Shown here: one piece after another, positions 17,234 through 25,152 of the stretch
Layout: every line of letters starts with the position of its first letter
How positions within the stretch are numbered: the first letter of the stretch is position 1
Origin: Nitrospirillum pindoramense
GTDB taxonomy: Bacteria; Pseudomonadota; Alphaproteobacteria; Azospirillales; Azospirillaceae
DNA: 64,000 bases
Direction of reading: 5' to 3'
NCBI RefSeq assembly: GCF_007827955.1
Contig: NZ_VITR01000010.1
Location: 1 to 64,000, forward strand
Program-made: the position numbers and the translations under genes
Notes under the pieces: model-generated
Databases searched by the model: none
What the model was told of the DNA's origin: nothing
What the model saw: the letters and a program-made list of their open reading frames with translations, nothing else

Positions 17234-17259
17234 GACGGATGGGGACCTGTCTCTATTCC
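17234..17259 (-). promoter_or_regulatory. Candidate ECF-type promoter of the glycosyltransferase gene
   Basis: On the minus strand GGAATA (17259-17254), a 16-bp spacer and CGTC (17237-17234). The -35 element overlaps the stop codon of the polymerase gene (17253-17255), so the promoter is partly inside its 3' end. The predicted start near 17226 leaves a short leader before the glycosyltransferase ATG at 17191. The CCCATCCGTCATGGG core is identical to the site at 4834-4848. Confidence 0.6.
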
Positions 17260-18710
17260 CTGACCGGCGCCGAATGTTGCGGACCCAGGTGGTTCATGGC
17301 GCAGCAGATCGCCAGCGGGATCCACAACCCCGCGTCGACAAAGGTGTCCTGGTTCAGGAAGCTGAAGCCCAGCGCCGCGGCGCTGGCCAGGCGGAAATAA
17401 CCATGGAAGGCGTCGTGCGGCGGACCGCGGAATAGTTGACGCCAAAAGAAGATGACGAACAGGACGAACCCCACCACCCCTGTTTCCGACAGCAGGCGCA
17501 GAAACAGGTTCTTGGCGTTGCCCTTTTCCGGGGAATTGGGGTCCAGCCAGCCGATACCCTCCTTGGCGCCCTGCGTGAACAGCTGGGTGCTGAAGGCCCA
17601 GTCAGGGGCGTATTCCCCGAAATAACGGTAGTTGTTGCCCAGGGAGACGCCCAAGACCGGATGGTCCAGCCAAGTCAGCGCGGACGCCTCCGCCGCCGCG
17701 AACCGGCCAGCCAGGGCCAGGGCGTCGGTGATCCCAGTGGCGAGATCGCCGCCCGCGATGCTGTTGAGGTCGGCGGACTGGGTCAGATAGGCGACGGGCC
17801 CCATGACATAGCTGGCGCCGGCCCCGGTGCCCAGCCCGCTCATCGCCGCCAGGGCGCCGCCGCCAGCCGCCAGCACGCCCAGGAAGGTCACCGCCGCCAG
17901 GATGCGCCCGCGCAGGGCGGCGAGAAAGACGCTGAGCCCCAGCATGGCGACGATGCAGGCCAGGCCGAAGCGGGAACCGGAGAACAGCAGGCCACCGATG
18001 GCGACGGCGAAGCCGGCACCCAGGCGCGGGGCATGGCCGGGCAGGGCGGGCAGTCCCACCCCTTCCTGGCGCGCCATGGCGCGGGCTATCAGGGCCGGGA
18101 TCAGCAGCACGATGATCTGGGTGGCCAGCCACGATGGCTCGAACGTCATGCCCTGGGCCCGGCTGACCAGCCCGTCATAGCGCACCGCGATCAGGTCGGT
18201 GATGGCCTGGACAACGCGCAGCAACTCCCCATGCTCGGCCATGGCCACCACTTGCACCCCGGCGAAGGCGATGGACGCGGCCATGCCGATGAAGAGATAG
18301 CGCAGCGTCATTTGGATGTCGGCCGCCGTGCGGATGTGCAGGCGCGCGGTGACGTAGAAGGCCACGCCGACGCCCCAGGTCAGCAGCGCCCGGATGAAAC
18401 TGTCCAGTGGTGTCTGGCCCTTGAAGGCATCGGGCGGCTGCACCATCACAACGCCCAGCCCGCTGACGATGATGTAGAGGGTGAACAGACCCAGGGCCGC
18501 GAAGCCATCGGCGGCCAGGCGGGGCCGCTGGCCCAGGACAAGCAGGCGGTAGGCGGCCAGGATCAGCAACAGGGCCGCCGGCACGATGGCCAGTGGCCGG
18601 GCCAGCGTGCCGTTGCCGAAGGGCAGCAGGGGCGTGGCCGAGACCGGCACGCACAGCAGCAGCGCCTGCCACAGCCGGCGCTCGATGGGGGCGATGGGAT
18701 CGGGGGTCAT
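17253..18710 (-). CDS. Wzy/O-antigen-ligase-like polysaccharide polymerase
   Basis: A 485-residue multi-pass membrane protein. The start ATG 18710 overlaps the flippase stop by 4 bp (ATGA); the frame is open further upstream but that part is Arg-rich and unlike the family. At least ten hydrophobic segments are visible (for example LAIVPAALLLILAAYRLLVLG and FAVAIGGLLFSGSRFGLACIVAMLGLSVFLA). The large periplasmic loop near residues 350-420 (HPVLGVSLGNNYRYFGEYAPDW, then GWLDPNSPEKGNAKNLFLRLLSETGVVGF) matches the O-antigen ligase/Wzy superfamily, where N..LxxLxExGxxG is conserved. It would polymerise the flipped repeat units in the periplasm. Confidence 0.86.
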   Translation of the reverse strand: MTPDPIAPIERRLWQALLLCVPVSATPLLPFGNGTLARPLAIVPAALLLILAAYRLLVLGQRPRLAADGFAALGLFTLYIIVSGLGVVMVQPPDAFKGQTPLDSFIRALLTWGVGVAFYVTARLHIRTAADIQMTLRYLFIGMAASIAFAGVQVVAMAEHGELLRVVQAITDLIAVRYDGLVSRAQGMTFEPSWLATQIIVLLIPALIARAMARQEGVGLPALPGHAPRLGAGFAVAIGGLLFSGSRFGLACIVAMLGLSVFLAALRGRILAAVTFLGVLAAGGGALAAMSGLGTGAGASYVMGPVAYLTQSADLNSIAGGDLATGITDALALAGRFAAAEASALTWLDHPVLGVSLGNNYRYFGEYAPDWAFSTQLFTQGAKEGIGWLDPNSPEKGNAKNLFLRLLSETGVVGFVLFVIFFWRQLFRGPPHDAFHGYFRLASAAALGFSFLNQDTFVDAGLWIPLAICCAMNHLGPQHSAPVRE

Positions 18711-19939
18711 GATGCCGCCAGGGCGGCCGGCGCCGCCGTCAAGGGCCGCAAGCGCAGCAGGTGGAAGAAGCCGACGGCGGCGCGCAGCGCGCCGGCCATC
18801 ACCGAGGCGACGCAGGCGCCGGTCAGGCCGAACCGCCAGGTGAGCCAACTGCCCAGGGTCAGGCCGAACAGGGCCGGGTAGAGTTGCATGCGGAAAACGG
18901 CGCCGCTGGCGCGGTATCCCCGCAGCGTGGCGCCGCACAGCGTGGCCGCCAGATAACAGGCATAGGCCAGCGTCAGCAGGCGCAACTCGTCGGGATGGGC
19001 GGCATAGGCGCTGTCCCGTCCGTAGAAAATGCGGGCGGCCCAGTCGGGCGCCACGGCGATGGCCAGGAAAAGGGGACCGACCAGCCCGGCCGCCACCAGG
19101 CCCCGTCGTCCCACCAGGCGCAGCAGGTCCGGAAAACTCAGCCGGTCCCGGGCGCGGGCCACCTCCGGCACCAGCATGTTTTCCATGCCGAAGATCACGG
19201 GGCTGGCCACGGCCGCGACATTGGCCAGTGCCACCAGCGCGGCGGCGGCGGGCGCGTCGTCATGCCAGGCCAGCAGCCACAGGAACCATTGTGTGGACAG
19301 GGCGGCCAGCAGGTTGGCCCCCAGCACCGGCGCGCCCAGGCGCCAGTTACCCCGGGCCTCCTCTGGCAGGTCGCGGGCGGCGGCCACCCATCCGGTCCTT
19401 TGGCGCCCCGCCACCGGCAGGGTGGCCAGGGCCGACACGGCGGCGACCAGCAGGAAGACGCCACCGATGTCCAGGTGGGCGCGCAACGCCCACACCGCCG
19501 CCAGCGGCCCCAGATAGCGCAGGGCGTCCAGGGCGATCAGAACCCCATGCCGGCCATCGGCCAGCAAGCCGCGCCGCACCACCTCCTGCATCTGCCAGCA
19601 GACCAGCGCCGCCCCGGCGGCGGGCAGTAGGCCCGGATGGCCGATGCTGACCGTGGCCACCCCCAGCAGAGGCAGGAAGGCCAGGGCGCACAGCGGCGTC
19701 AGCATCAACGCCACAAGCAAGGGCCGCCCGCCCGGTGCTGGCTGTACCGACAGCGGGTAGGTCACCAGAGCCTGGTGCAGCGTGTTCAGCACCAGGATGA
19801 AGGACAGCGCCACGGAGTAGGCGCCATAGTCCGCCGCCGGTAACGCGCGGGCCAGCGTCACGTTCAGCGCGAAATTGCCAAAGCTGACGATGGCCTGATC
19901 GGCCAGCCCGCCGGCAAGTCCAAGCCCTGTCCTTCCCAC
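18707..19939 (-). CDS. Wzx-like polysaccharide flippase (MOP superfamily)
   Basis: A 410-residue protein with about 12 hydrophobic helices. The N-terminal GLADQAIVSFGNFALNVTLARALPAADYGAYSVALS is characteristic of flippases of the MATE-like/MOP superfamily. It is the first gene of a minus-strand run flippase, polymerase, glycosyltransferase, nucleotidyltransferase. The start is GTG 19939 with only a weak ribosome-binding site. Its role is to move lipid-linked repeat units across the inner membrane. The 144-bp region upstream is shared with the divergent chain-length gene. I found no ECF-type promoter pointing towards the flippase. Confidence 0.86.
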   Translation of the reverse strand: MGRTGLGLAGGLADQAIVSFGNFALNVTLARALPAADYGAYSVALSFILVLNTLHQALVTYPLSVQPAPGGRPLLVALMLTPLCALAFLPLLGVATVSIGHPGLLPAAGAALVCWQMQEVVRRGLLADGRHGVLIALDALRYLGPLAAVWALRAHLDIGGVFLLVAAVSALATLPVAGRQRTGWVAAARDLPEEARGNWRLGAPVLGANLLAALSTQWFLWLLAWHDDAPAAAALVALANVAAVASPVIFGMENMLVPEVARARDRLSFPDLLRLVGRRGLVAAGLVGPLFLAIAVAPDWAARIFYGRDSAYAAHPDELRLLTLAYACYLAATLCGATLRGYRASGAVFRMQLYPALFGLTLGSWLTWRFGLTGACVASVMAGALRAAVGFFHLLRLRPLTAAPAALAAS

Positions 19940-20031
19940 TGTTGCACCCGATGCGCTGAAAACCTTCGAAGTGGGGGCAGAGTGGTCCGGGGATGCCCGT
20001 GCTGGAAAGCACTATATTTTTGCCCGTTTGG

Positions 20032-20057
20032 GGAATATCGGCCCGCCGCCATCCGTC
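20032..20057 (+). promoter_or_regulatory. Candidate ECF-type promoter of the chain-length/GT2/SLBB operon
   Basis: GGAATA (20032-20037), 16-bp spacer, CGTC (20054-20057). The predicted start point (about 20064) is only some 20 nt before the first usable GTG of the chain-length gene (20084), so it also rules out earlier start codons for that gene. Confidence 0.62.
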
Positions 20058-20083
20058 GTTCTGCCAGTCTCAGACGATAGTGG

Positions 20084-21079
20084 GTGTGGATAGTGGGCGT
20101 GGATACTCCAGAGTTGGCGTGGGCCGGGCGCACCGTACCCCCATCCGAACCGGACATCGGTGCGGCCTGGGTGCCGTGCGGCCAGGGGGGCGATAACCTG
20201 GGCCTGTTCCTCGGCCGGTTGCGCCGCCATTGGATCTTGGCCGCCACCCTGTTCCTGCTCAGCGTGTCAACCGCCACGGCGCTGGCCTTCCTGTTGCCCT
20301 CCTACTGGCGGGTCGAGGTCATGGTGATGCCGGTGTCCAAGAGCGGCGCCGGCTTCGGCAACCTGGACCTGGGCAGTGCCTCGGGCATGCTGGGGGGACT
20401 GGGTGGCTTGGGCGGTGTCGCGGGCCTGTTGGGCAAGTCCTCCTCCAATGAGGATGAGGCCATGGCCGTCCTGGGCTCGCGTGAGCTGTTCGACACCTAC
20501 GCCACCCAGCAGAACCTGTTGCCGGTGCTGTTCGCCAGCAAATGGGACGCGGACGCCAAGCGCTGGACCGTGCCGGCGGACGAGGTGCCGACCCTGCGGC
20601 GCGGCTTCAAGCTGTTCAACCGCAGCATCCGGGACATCGCGCTGGACCGGCGCAGCGGCATCGTAACCCTGGCCATCACCTGGAAGGACCGCGAACTGGC
20701 GGTGCGCTGGGCGCGTGACCTGGTCGCCCTGACCAATGCCCAGTTGCGGGACCGCGCGCTGGCCGACGCCAACCGCAACCTGGCCTATCTGCGCGGCGCC
20801 ATGGCCAACGCCCAGAAGGAGGGCAACAGCAACGCCCTGAACGCCGCCCTGGTCAGCGCATATGAGCGCACGCTGCAGAACTATATGTACGCCAACGGGC
20901 AGACGGAATTCGCCTTCCGCATCATCGACCCCCCCACCGTGCCCGACGTGCGGGAGAGGGTCTGGCCCAACCGCCCCCTGTTCCTGGCGCTGGGCGTCAT
21001 CCTCGGGGCCCTGCTGGCTGCCGCCGCCGTACACCTGCGCGGCCGGGCCTTGGATGCCTCCATGGCGGAGCGCCGCTGA
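20084..21079 (+). CDS. Wzz-type chain-length determinant / polysaccharide co-polymerase
   Basis: A protein of up to 331 residues. Several GTG codons (20084, 20093, 20099) could be the start and none has a clear ribosome-binding site. A cytoplasmic head is followed by a first membrane helix (HWILAATLFLLSVSTATALAF), a large periplasmic domain with VEVMVMPVSKSGAG and helical AYERTLQNYMYANGQTEFAFRIIDPPTVPD, and a second membrane helix (LFLALGVILGALLAAAAVHL) preceded by the typical Pro-rich PPTVPDVRERVWPNRP. This is the Wzz/PCP layout without a tyrosine-kinase domain. It would control polymer length together with the Wzy-like protein. Confidence 0.86.
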   Translation: MWIVGVDTPELAWAGRTVPPSEPDIGAAWVPCGQGGDNLGLFLGRLRRHWILAATLFLLSVSTATALAFLLPSYWRVEVMVMPVSKSGAGFGNLDLGSASGMLGGLGGLGGVAGLLGKSSSNEDEAMAVLGSRELFDTYATQQNLLPVLFASKWDADAKRWTVPADEVPTLRRGFKLFNRSIRDIALDRRSGIVTLAITWKDRELAVRWARDLVALTNAQLRDRALADANRNLAYLRGAMANAQKEGNSNALNAALVSAYERTLQNYMYANGQTEFAFRIIDPPTVPDVRERVWPNRPLFLALGVILGALLAAAAVHLRGRALDASMAERR

Positions 21080-21082
21080 CAA

Positions 21083-22039
21083 ATGCGCGCGTCCAAGATC
21101 GCCATCCTGGTGCCCAGCTACAACGGCGGCGCCCTGCTGGCCGAGACGGTGGCCTCCGTCGCGGCGGCCGGCCTGCCGCCGGACAGTTATGAGATCGTGG
21201 TGCGCGACAACGCCTCCACCGACGGCAGCGCCGACGCCCTGCCGCCCCGCGACGCGCAGGGCGCCGCCATCACGCTCTGCCGCAACGCCCATAACCTGGG
21301 CCGCGTCGCCAACTGGAACCGCGCCATCGAGGCGGCGGAGGAGATGGGCTTCGGCTTCGCCCTGTTCCTGATGGTGGGCGACCTGGTGCACGGCAGGGGC
21401 CTGATCGCGTTGCGCGATCGCATGGTGGCCGCCGGCGCCTGCCTGGGAATCGCCAGCTATGAGATTGTGGATGAGGCGCTGCGGCCCCAGCGCGTGGCCC
21501 GTCGCATCCTGTGGCGGGGGGCCGCTGGGCTGTCGGCGCGGGACTTCCTGACCCAATCCCTGGCCACCGGGGCCATGCTCTACGGCCCGCTGGGCGCCAA
21601 CCTTTATTGGTTGGGCGGCGGGCGGGGGCATCTGCGCTTCGATCCCAATGATGAAAGCCACACCGACCAATTGGCCACCGCCGTCTTCACCCGCGTAGCC
21701 GGTGGCGGCGCGGGGGGAGTGGTCACCTATCTGGACCGGCCCATTTCTCGCTGGCGGGCGCGGCCCGGCCGTTTCCACAGCGGGATGGACCCGCGCGGGC
21801 GGCTGGCCAGCGATGTGCGGGTCATGGAGCGCGCCTGCCAGGCCGCCGGCGTGCCGGTCGATCATCCCCGCATCCGCGCCAGCCTGCTGCTGCGCGCGGT
21901 CTGGCTGACCCGGGGCGACCTGCGCGCCGCGTGGGCCTGGTCCGGCGCCCTGGTGCCGGCGGCGCCGTCCTGGACCTGGTTATTCCGCCTGTTGTTCCGG
22001 CAGGCGCTGCACAAGACACCCTGGCTGGTAAAGGCCTGA
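21083..22039 (+). CDS. Family 2 glycosyltransferase
   Basis: A 318-residue protein that starts 3 bp after the chain-length gene. The N-terminal GT-A domain reads KIAILVPSYNGGALLAETVASV and EIVVRDNASTDGSADAL, the canonical GT2 opening with the nucleotide-binding DNAS. MVGDLVHGRGLIALRDRM occupies the place of the metal-binding region. The C-terminal part is less conserved and has no membrane helix. It probably adds one sugar of the exopolysaccharide repeat. Donor and acceptor cannot be inferred. Confidence 0.86.
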   Translation: MRASKIAILVPSYNGGALLAETVASVAAAGLPPDSYEIVVRDNASTDGSADALPPRDAQGAAITLCRNAHNLGRVANWNRAIEAAEEMGFGFALFLMVGDLVHGRGLIALRDRMVAAGACLGIASYEIVDEALRPQRVARRILWRGAAGLSARDFLTQSLATGAMLYGPLGANLYWLGGGRGHLRFDPNDESHTDQLATAVFTRVAGGGAGGVVTYLDRPISRWRARPGRFHSGMDPRGRLASDVRVMERACQAAGVPVDHPRIRASLLLRAVWLTRGDLRAAWAWSGALVPAAPSWTWLFRLLFRQALHKTPWLVKA

Positions 22040-22043
22040 CACG

Positions 22044-25000
22044 ATGACGAAAAGAAATGGGGCGACGATGAGGTCTGGCCGCACATGGGCGCACCGCGCG
22101 CTGCTGCTGGCGGCGCTGGCGTCCGGCGTGACGCCGGGCCTGGCGCAGGCTCAGGGCCTGGCGCAATTGCTGGGCGGTGGCAATGGCAACGACCTGACGG
22201 GCGACCTGCTGCGCACGGTGCAGCAGCGCCTGACCGGCCAGTCCACCGTGCCGTCCCTGCAACCCGACGTGCAGATGCAGAATCCCCCTGGTTATGGTCC
22301 CCAGGGGCCGGGCGCCCAGATCTACGGCCCGCCGTCGGCCATCGAGCGGCTGATGAGCGCCCGGGCGGGACAGCCCATACGCCAATACGGCTATGAGGTC
22401 TTCGGCCGGGGCGGACCGGTGGTCGTCCGGCAGAGCGGCGCCCTGCAGGACAGCTACGTCCTGGGGGAGGGGGATGAGATCGTCCTGACCCTGCGCGGCC
22501 AGCAGAACGCCAGTTATCGCACGCGGGTGGATCGGGATGGCCGGGTGGTCTTCCCGGGCCTGCCGCCCATCGCCGGGGCGGGCCGCCCCTTCGGCGCCTT
22601 CCGTGAAGATTTGGAGGATGCCGCCAGCCGCGCCCTGACCGGAACCGAGGTGCTGGTTTCCGTGGGCGCGGTACGCCAGATCGCGGTGCGCGTGGCGGGC
22701 GAGGTCAACGCGCCGGGCCTGTTCACCCTGTCGGGCCTGGCAACCGCCATGGACGCGCTCAGCCTGGCGGGCGGTGTCAAGAACACCGGGTCCCTGCGGG
22801 ACGTGCAGGTGGTGCGCGGCGGCCGCAGCTTCCGTCTGGACCTCTACACCCTGCTGATGGGCGACGCCTCCGGCCACGATATCCCGCTGGCGGAGGGGGA
22901 CCGCATCGTCGTGCCCTTGCAGACCAGCGCTGTGGCCATCGTCGGCCAGGTGAAGCGGCCGGCCATTTATGAACTGCCGGCCGGTCAGCAGGCCACCCCG
23001 CTGACCACGCTGATGGCCATGGCCGGCGGGACCGAGGTACGGGGCAGCTATCGCTATTCCATCCTGCGCACGCGGGAGGATGGCAAGCGGGAGATGGTCC
23101 AGGTGGGGGCCGGCGGCACCGCCACCGTGCGGGACGGCGATGTTGTCTTCGTGGCCCCCACCGCCGACGTCTCCCTGGCCAAGGTGGAACTGCGCGGCGC
23201 CACCACGCTGAACGGCAGTTATCCTTTGGAAACCGTGCGCTCCCTGCGCGGCCTTCTCGGCTCCAGCGACATGTTCACGCCAACGGTGGGGCGGCCTCTG
23301 CCCTATCTGCTGGCCGACGCGGTCATCCGCCTGGATCCGGCGACCCTGCAGCGCACGGTCATCCCGTTCGCCGTCTCCGACGTTCTGGAAGGCAAGGCCG
23401 ATGTGGCCCTGCAATCCAATGACGTCGTCTACATCACCAACGTGGCGGAAATGCGCTACATCGCCCGCAAGGCCGGTGAGCAGCAGCGCAACCCGACGCG
23501 CAAGGTGAACGACCACCCCGATCCGGTGGCCCCGCCGCCGGCGCCCGACGCCACGGCCATGGCCTTGCAGGCGCAGATGGCCGCCCTGCCACCCGGCGCC
23601 GCGGCGGATCCGCGCCTGGCGCAGCTGGCCGCCCTTCAAGGCATGCAGTTGCCGGCCGGGCAGGGCATGCCGTCCGGCGGCGTGCTGGGCCAGGGCGCGC
23701 CAGCCCTGGCGGGCACCAACCCCGCTTATGCCGCCTTCGCCGCCGCACAGATGGGCCAGCAGGCGCAATCCGCCCAGGACCAGGGCCCGCCCCGGCCGGA
23801 GGAGGAGCGGCTGAATCCCGGCATCGTGGCACCGCCCGAAGTCATCACCAGCCAGGACGGCACCACCACCCGTGCGGACGATGACGAGGAGCAGTCCGGT
23901 GCGCTGCCCGTCACCGGCACCGGCGCGCTGAGCCCCAGCCAACTGGGTGCCGCCCAGGCGCTGGCCCAACGGCCGAAGCGGCCGCCGCTGCGCCTGTTCG
24001 TGGGCCTGGACGATGACGCCCGCCGTCTGCTGGTCGGCACGCTGGCCAACTATCACGTCACGGTGGTGGGCGAGGTCAACAGCCCAGGCGACTTCCTGGT
24101 CATGCCCGGCGCCACGCTGGACAAGCTGGTGCAAGCGTCGGGCGGCCTGACGCCCAAGGTGGATCTGCATGCCTTCGAGGTGACGTCGGCGGAGATCGAC
24201 AACGCCTCCGGCCTATCGCGTACCGTGCGGCACACCTATGGCCTGCCGGTGGCGCAGTTCGCGCAAGTGGCGCTGAAGCCGTTCGACCGCGTGCGCTTCA
24301 ACCCGGTCTTCTCCGACCGCGACACCGGGGATGTGACCCTGGCGGGTGAGGTCAAGTTCCCTGGCGGGTATGAGATCCTGCGGGGTGAGCATCTGTCGTC
24401 CGTGCTGGCGCGGGCCGGGGGCTTCACCGACGCCGCCTACCCGGCGGGCGTCGTCTTCCTGCGCCAGTCGGTGGCGGAATCCCAGCGCGACACCTTGCAG
24501 AAGGAGGCGGACGCCCTGGAACGCCAGATCGTGTCCATCGTCGGCAACACCAGCAGCAAGGTGCAGGTCACGGATGGGGAGATCGCCTACGTCACCCAGA
24601 TGATCAACCGGCTGCGCCAGGGCACCGGACCCGCCAGCGGCCGGGTGTCGGTGCATGTCGACCCGCGCGAGATCGCGGCCCATCCGGAACTGGACATCGT
24701 CATGGAACCGGGCGACCAACTGGTGGTGCCGCGCCAGCCCAGCGCCGTGGTGGTGTCGGGTGAGGTCATGGCGCCCGGCGGCATCCAGTTCCGCACCGAC
24801 CGCAGCGTGGACGATTACATCGCCATGGCCGGCGGCATGACGGAAATCGCCGACGACGACCATGTCTTCGTGGTGCAGCCCGATGGTTCCGCCGTGCAGG
24901 TGAACGGCGGGGGCTGGCTGTCCGCCGCGCCCAAGCTGGCGCCCGGGTCCGTCATCGTCGTGCCGCGCAAGCTGCGCCACTTCACCTGGGACAGCATCCT

Positions 25001-25070
25001 GATGGACATCGTCCAGGTAACCAGCCAGTTGGCCATCACTGGCGCCTCGCTGGCCGTGATTTCCCGGTAA
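22044..25070 (+). CDS. Very large SLBB-domain polysaccharide export protein (Wza-like)
   Basis: A 1008-residue exported protein, far longer than Wza (about 380). A signal peptide (ALLLAALASGVTPGLAQAQ) has no obvious lipobox. A polysaccharide-export domain (about residues 140-215, SYVLGEGDEIVLTLRGQQNASY) is followed by SLBB-type beta-grasp units recognisable by repeated VAGEVNAPGLFTLSG, IVGQVKRPAIYELPAG, VVGEVNSPGDFLVMPG, LAGEVKFPGGYEILRG and VSGEVMAPGGIQFRTD. Residues about 480-645 are a Pro/Ala/Gln-rich, probably disordered linker that splits the SLBB units into two blocks. The family forms the outer-membrane exit channel for polysaccharide. The C-terminus (DSILMDIVQVTSQLAITGASLAVIS) could be the membrane-spanning helix. 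Confidence 0.88.
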   Translation: MTKRNGATMRSGRTWAHRALLLAALASGVTPGLAQAQGLAQLLGGGNGNDLTGDLLRTVQQRLTGQSTVPSLQPDVQMQNPPGYGPQGPGAQIYGPPSAIERLMSARAGQPIRQYGYEVFGRGGPVVVRQSGALQDSYVLGEGDEIVLTLRGQQNASYRTRVDRDGRVVFPGLPPIAGAGRPFGAFREDLEDAASRALTGTEVLVSVGAVRQIAVRVAGEVNAPGLFTLSGLATAMDALSLAGGVKNTGSLRDVQVVRGGRSFRLDLYTLLMGDASGHDIPLAEGDRIVVPLQTSAVAIVGQVKRPAIYELPAGQQATPLTTLMAMAGGTEVRGSYRYSILRTREDGKREMVQVGAGGTATVRDGDVVFVAPTADVSLAKVELRGATTLNGSYPLETVRSLRGLLGSSDMFTPTVGRPLPYLLADAVIRLDPATLQRTVIPFAVSDVLEGKADVALQSNDVVYITNVAEMRYIARKAGEQQRNPTRKVNDHPDPVAPPPAPDATAMALQAQMAALPPGAAADPRLAQLAALQGMQLPAGQGMPSGGVLGQGAPALAGTNPAYAAFAAAQMGQQAQSAQDQGPPRPEEERLNPGIVAPPEVITSQDGTTTRADDDEEQSGALPVTGTGALSPSQLGAAQALAQRPKRPPLRLFVGLDDDARRLLVGTLANYHVTVVGEVNSPGDFLVMPGATLDKLVQASGGLTPKVDLHAFEVTSAEIDNASGLSRTVRHTYGLPVAQFAQVALKPFDRVRFNPVFSDRDTGDVTLAGEVKFPGGYEILRGEHLSSVLARAGGFTDAAYPAGVVFLRQSVAESQRDTLQKEADALERQIVSIVGNTSSKVQVTDGEIAYVTQMINRLRQGTGPASGRVSVHVDPREIAAHPELDIVMEPGDQLVVPRQPSAVVVSGEVMAPGGIQFRTDRSVDDYIAMAGGMTEIADDDHVFVVQPDGSAVQVNGGGWLSAAPKLAPGSVIVVPRKLRHFTWDSILMDIVQVTSQLAITGASLAVISR

Positions 25071-25078
25071 GCCGATAG

Positions 25079-25104
25079 GGAATAAAGGGCCCCCGGTTTC
25101 CGTC
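25079..25104 (+). promoter_or_regulatory. Candidate ECF-type promoter of the radical SAM operon
   Basis: GGAATA (25079-25084), 16-bp spacer, CGTC (25101-25104), beginning 8 bp after the SLBB stop codon. The predicted start (about 25112) gives a leader of about 40 nt to the first radical SAM gene. The site is interlocked with a hairpin at 25087-25136. Confidence 0.6.
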
Positions 25105-25136
25105 CTTGGTTAGAGGGACGGGCCGGGGGCCCGTTT
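25087..25136 (+). terminator. Hairpin after the SLBB gene, terminator-like
   Basis: Perfect 10-bp stem GGGCCCCCGG (25087-25096) with CCGGGGGCCC (25123-25132), plus an inner stem CGTCC/GGACG (25101-25105/25116-25120). It is followed by GTTTCC, a short T-run. It would terminate or attenuate read-through from the polysaccharide operon. A transcript started at the embedded ECF promoter would lack the left arm. Confidence 0.7.
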
Positions 25137-25152
25137 CCATTCTTCCTCCGCG

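Noticed and set aside
17436-18881. 481-codon plus-strand frame under the polymerase gene
   Set aside because: Gln/Gly/Asp/Arg-rich sequence without domain or signal; the minus-strand frame encodes a clear membrane protein.
20267-24170. Long minus-strand frames of 532 and 782 codons under the chain-length, GT2 and SLBB genes
   Set aside because: Shadow frames with His/Gln/Arg/Gly-rich translations and no family features.
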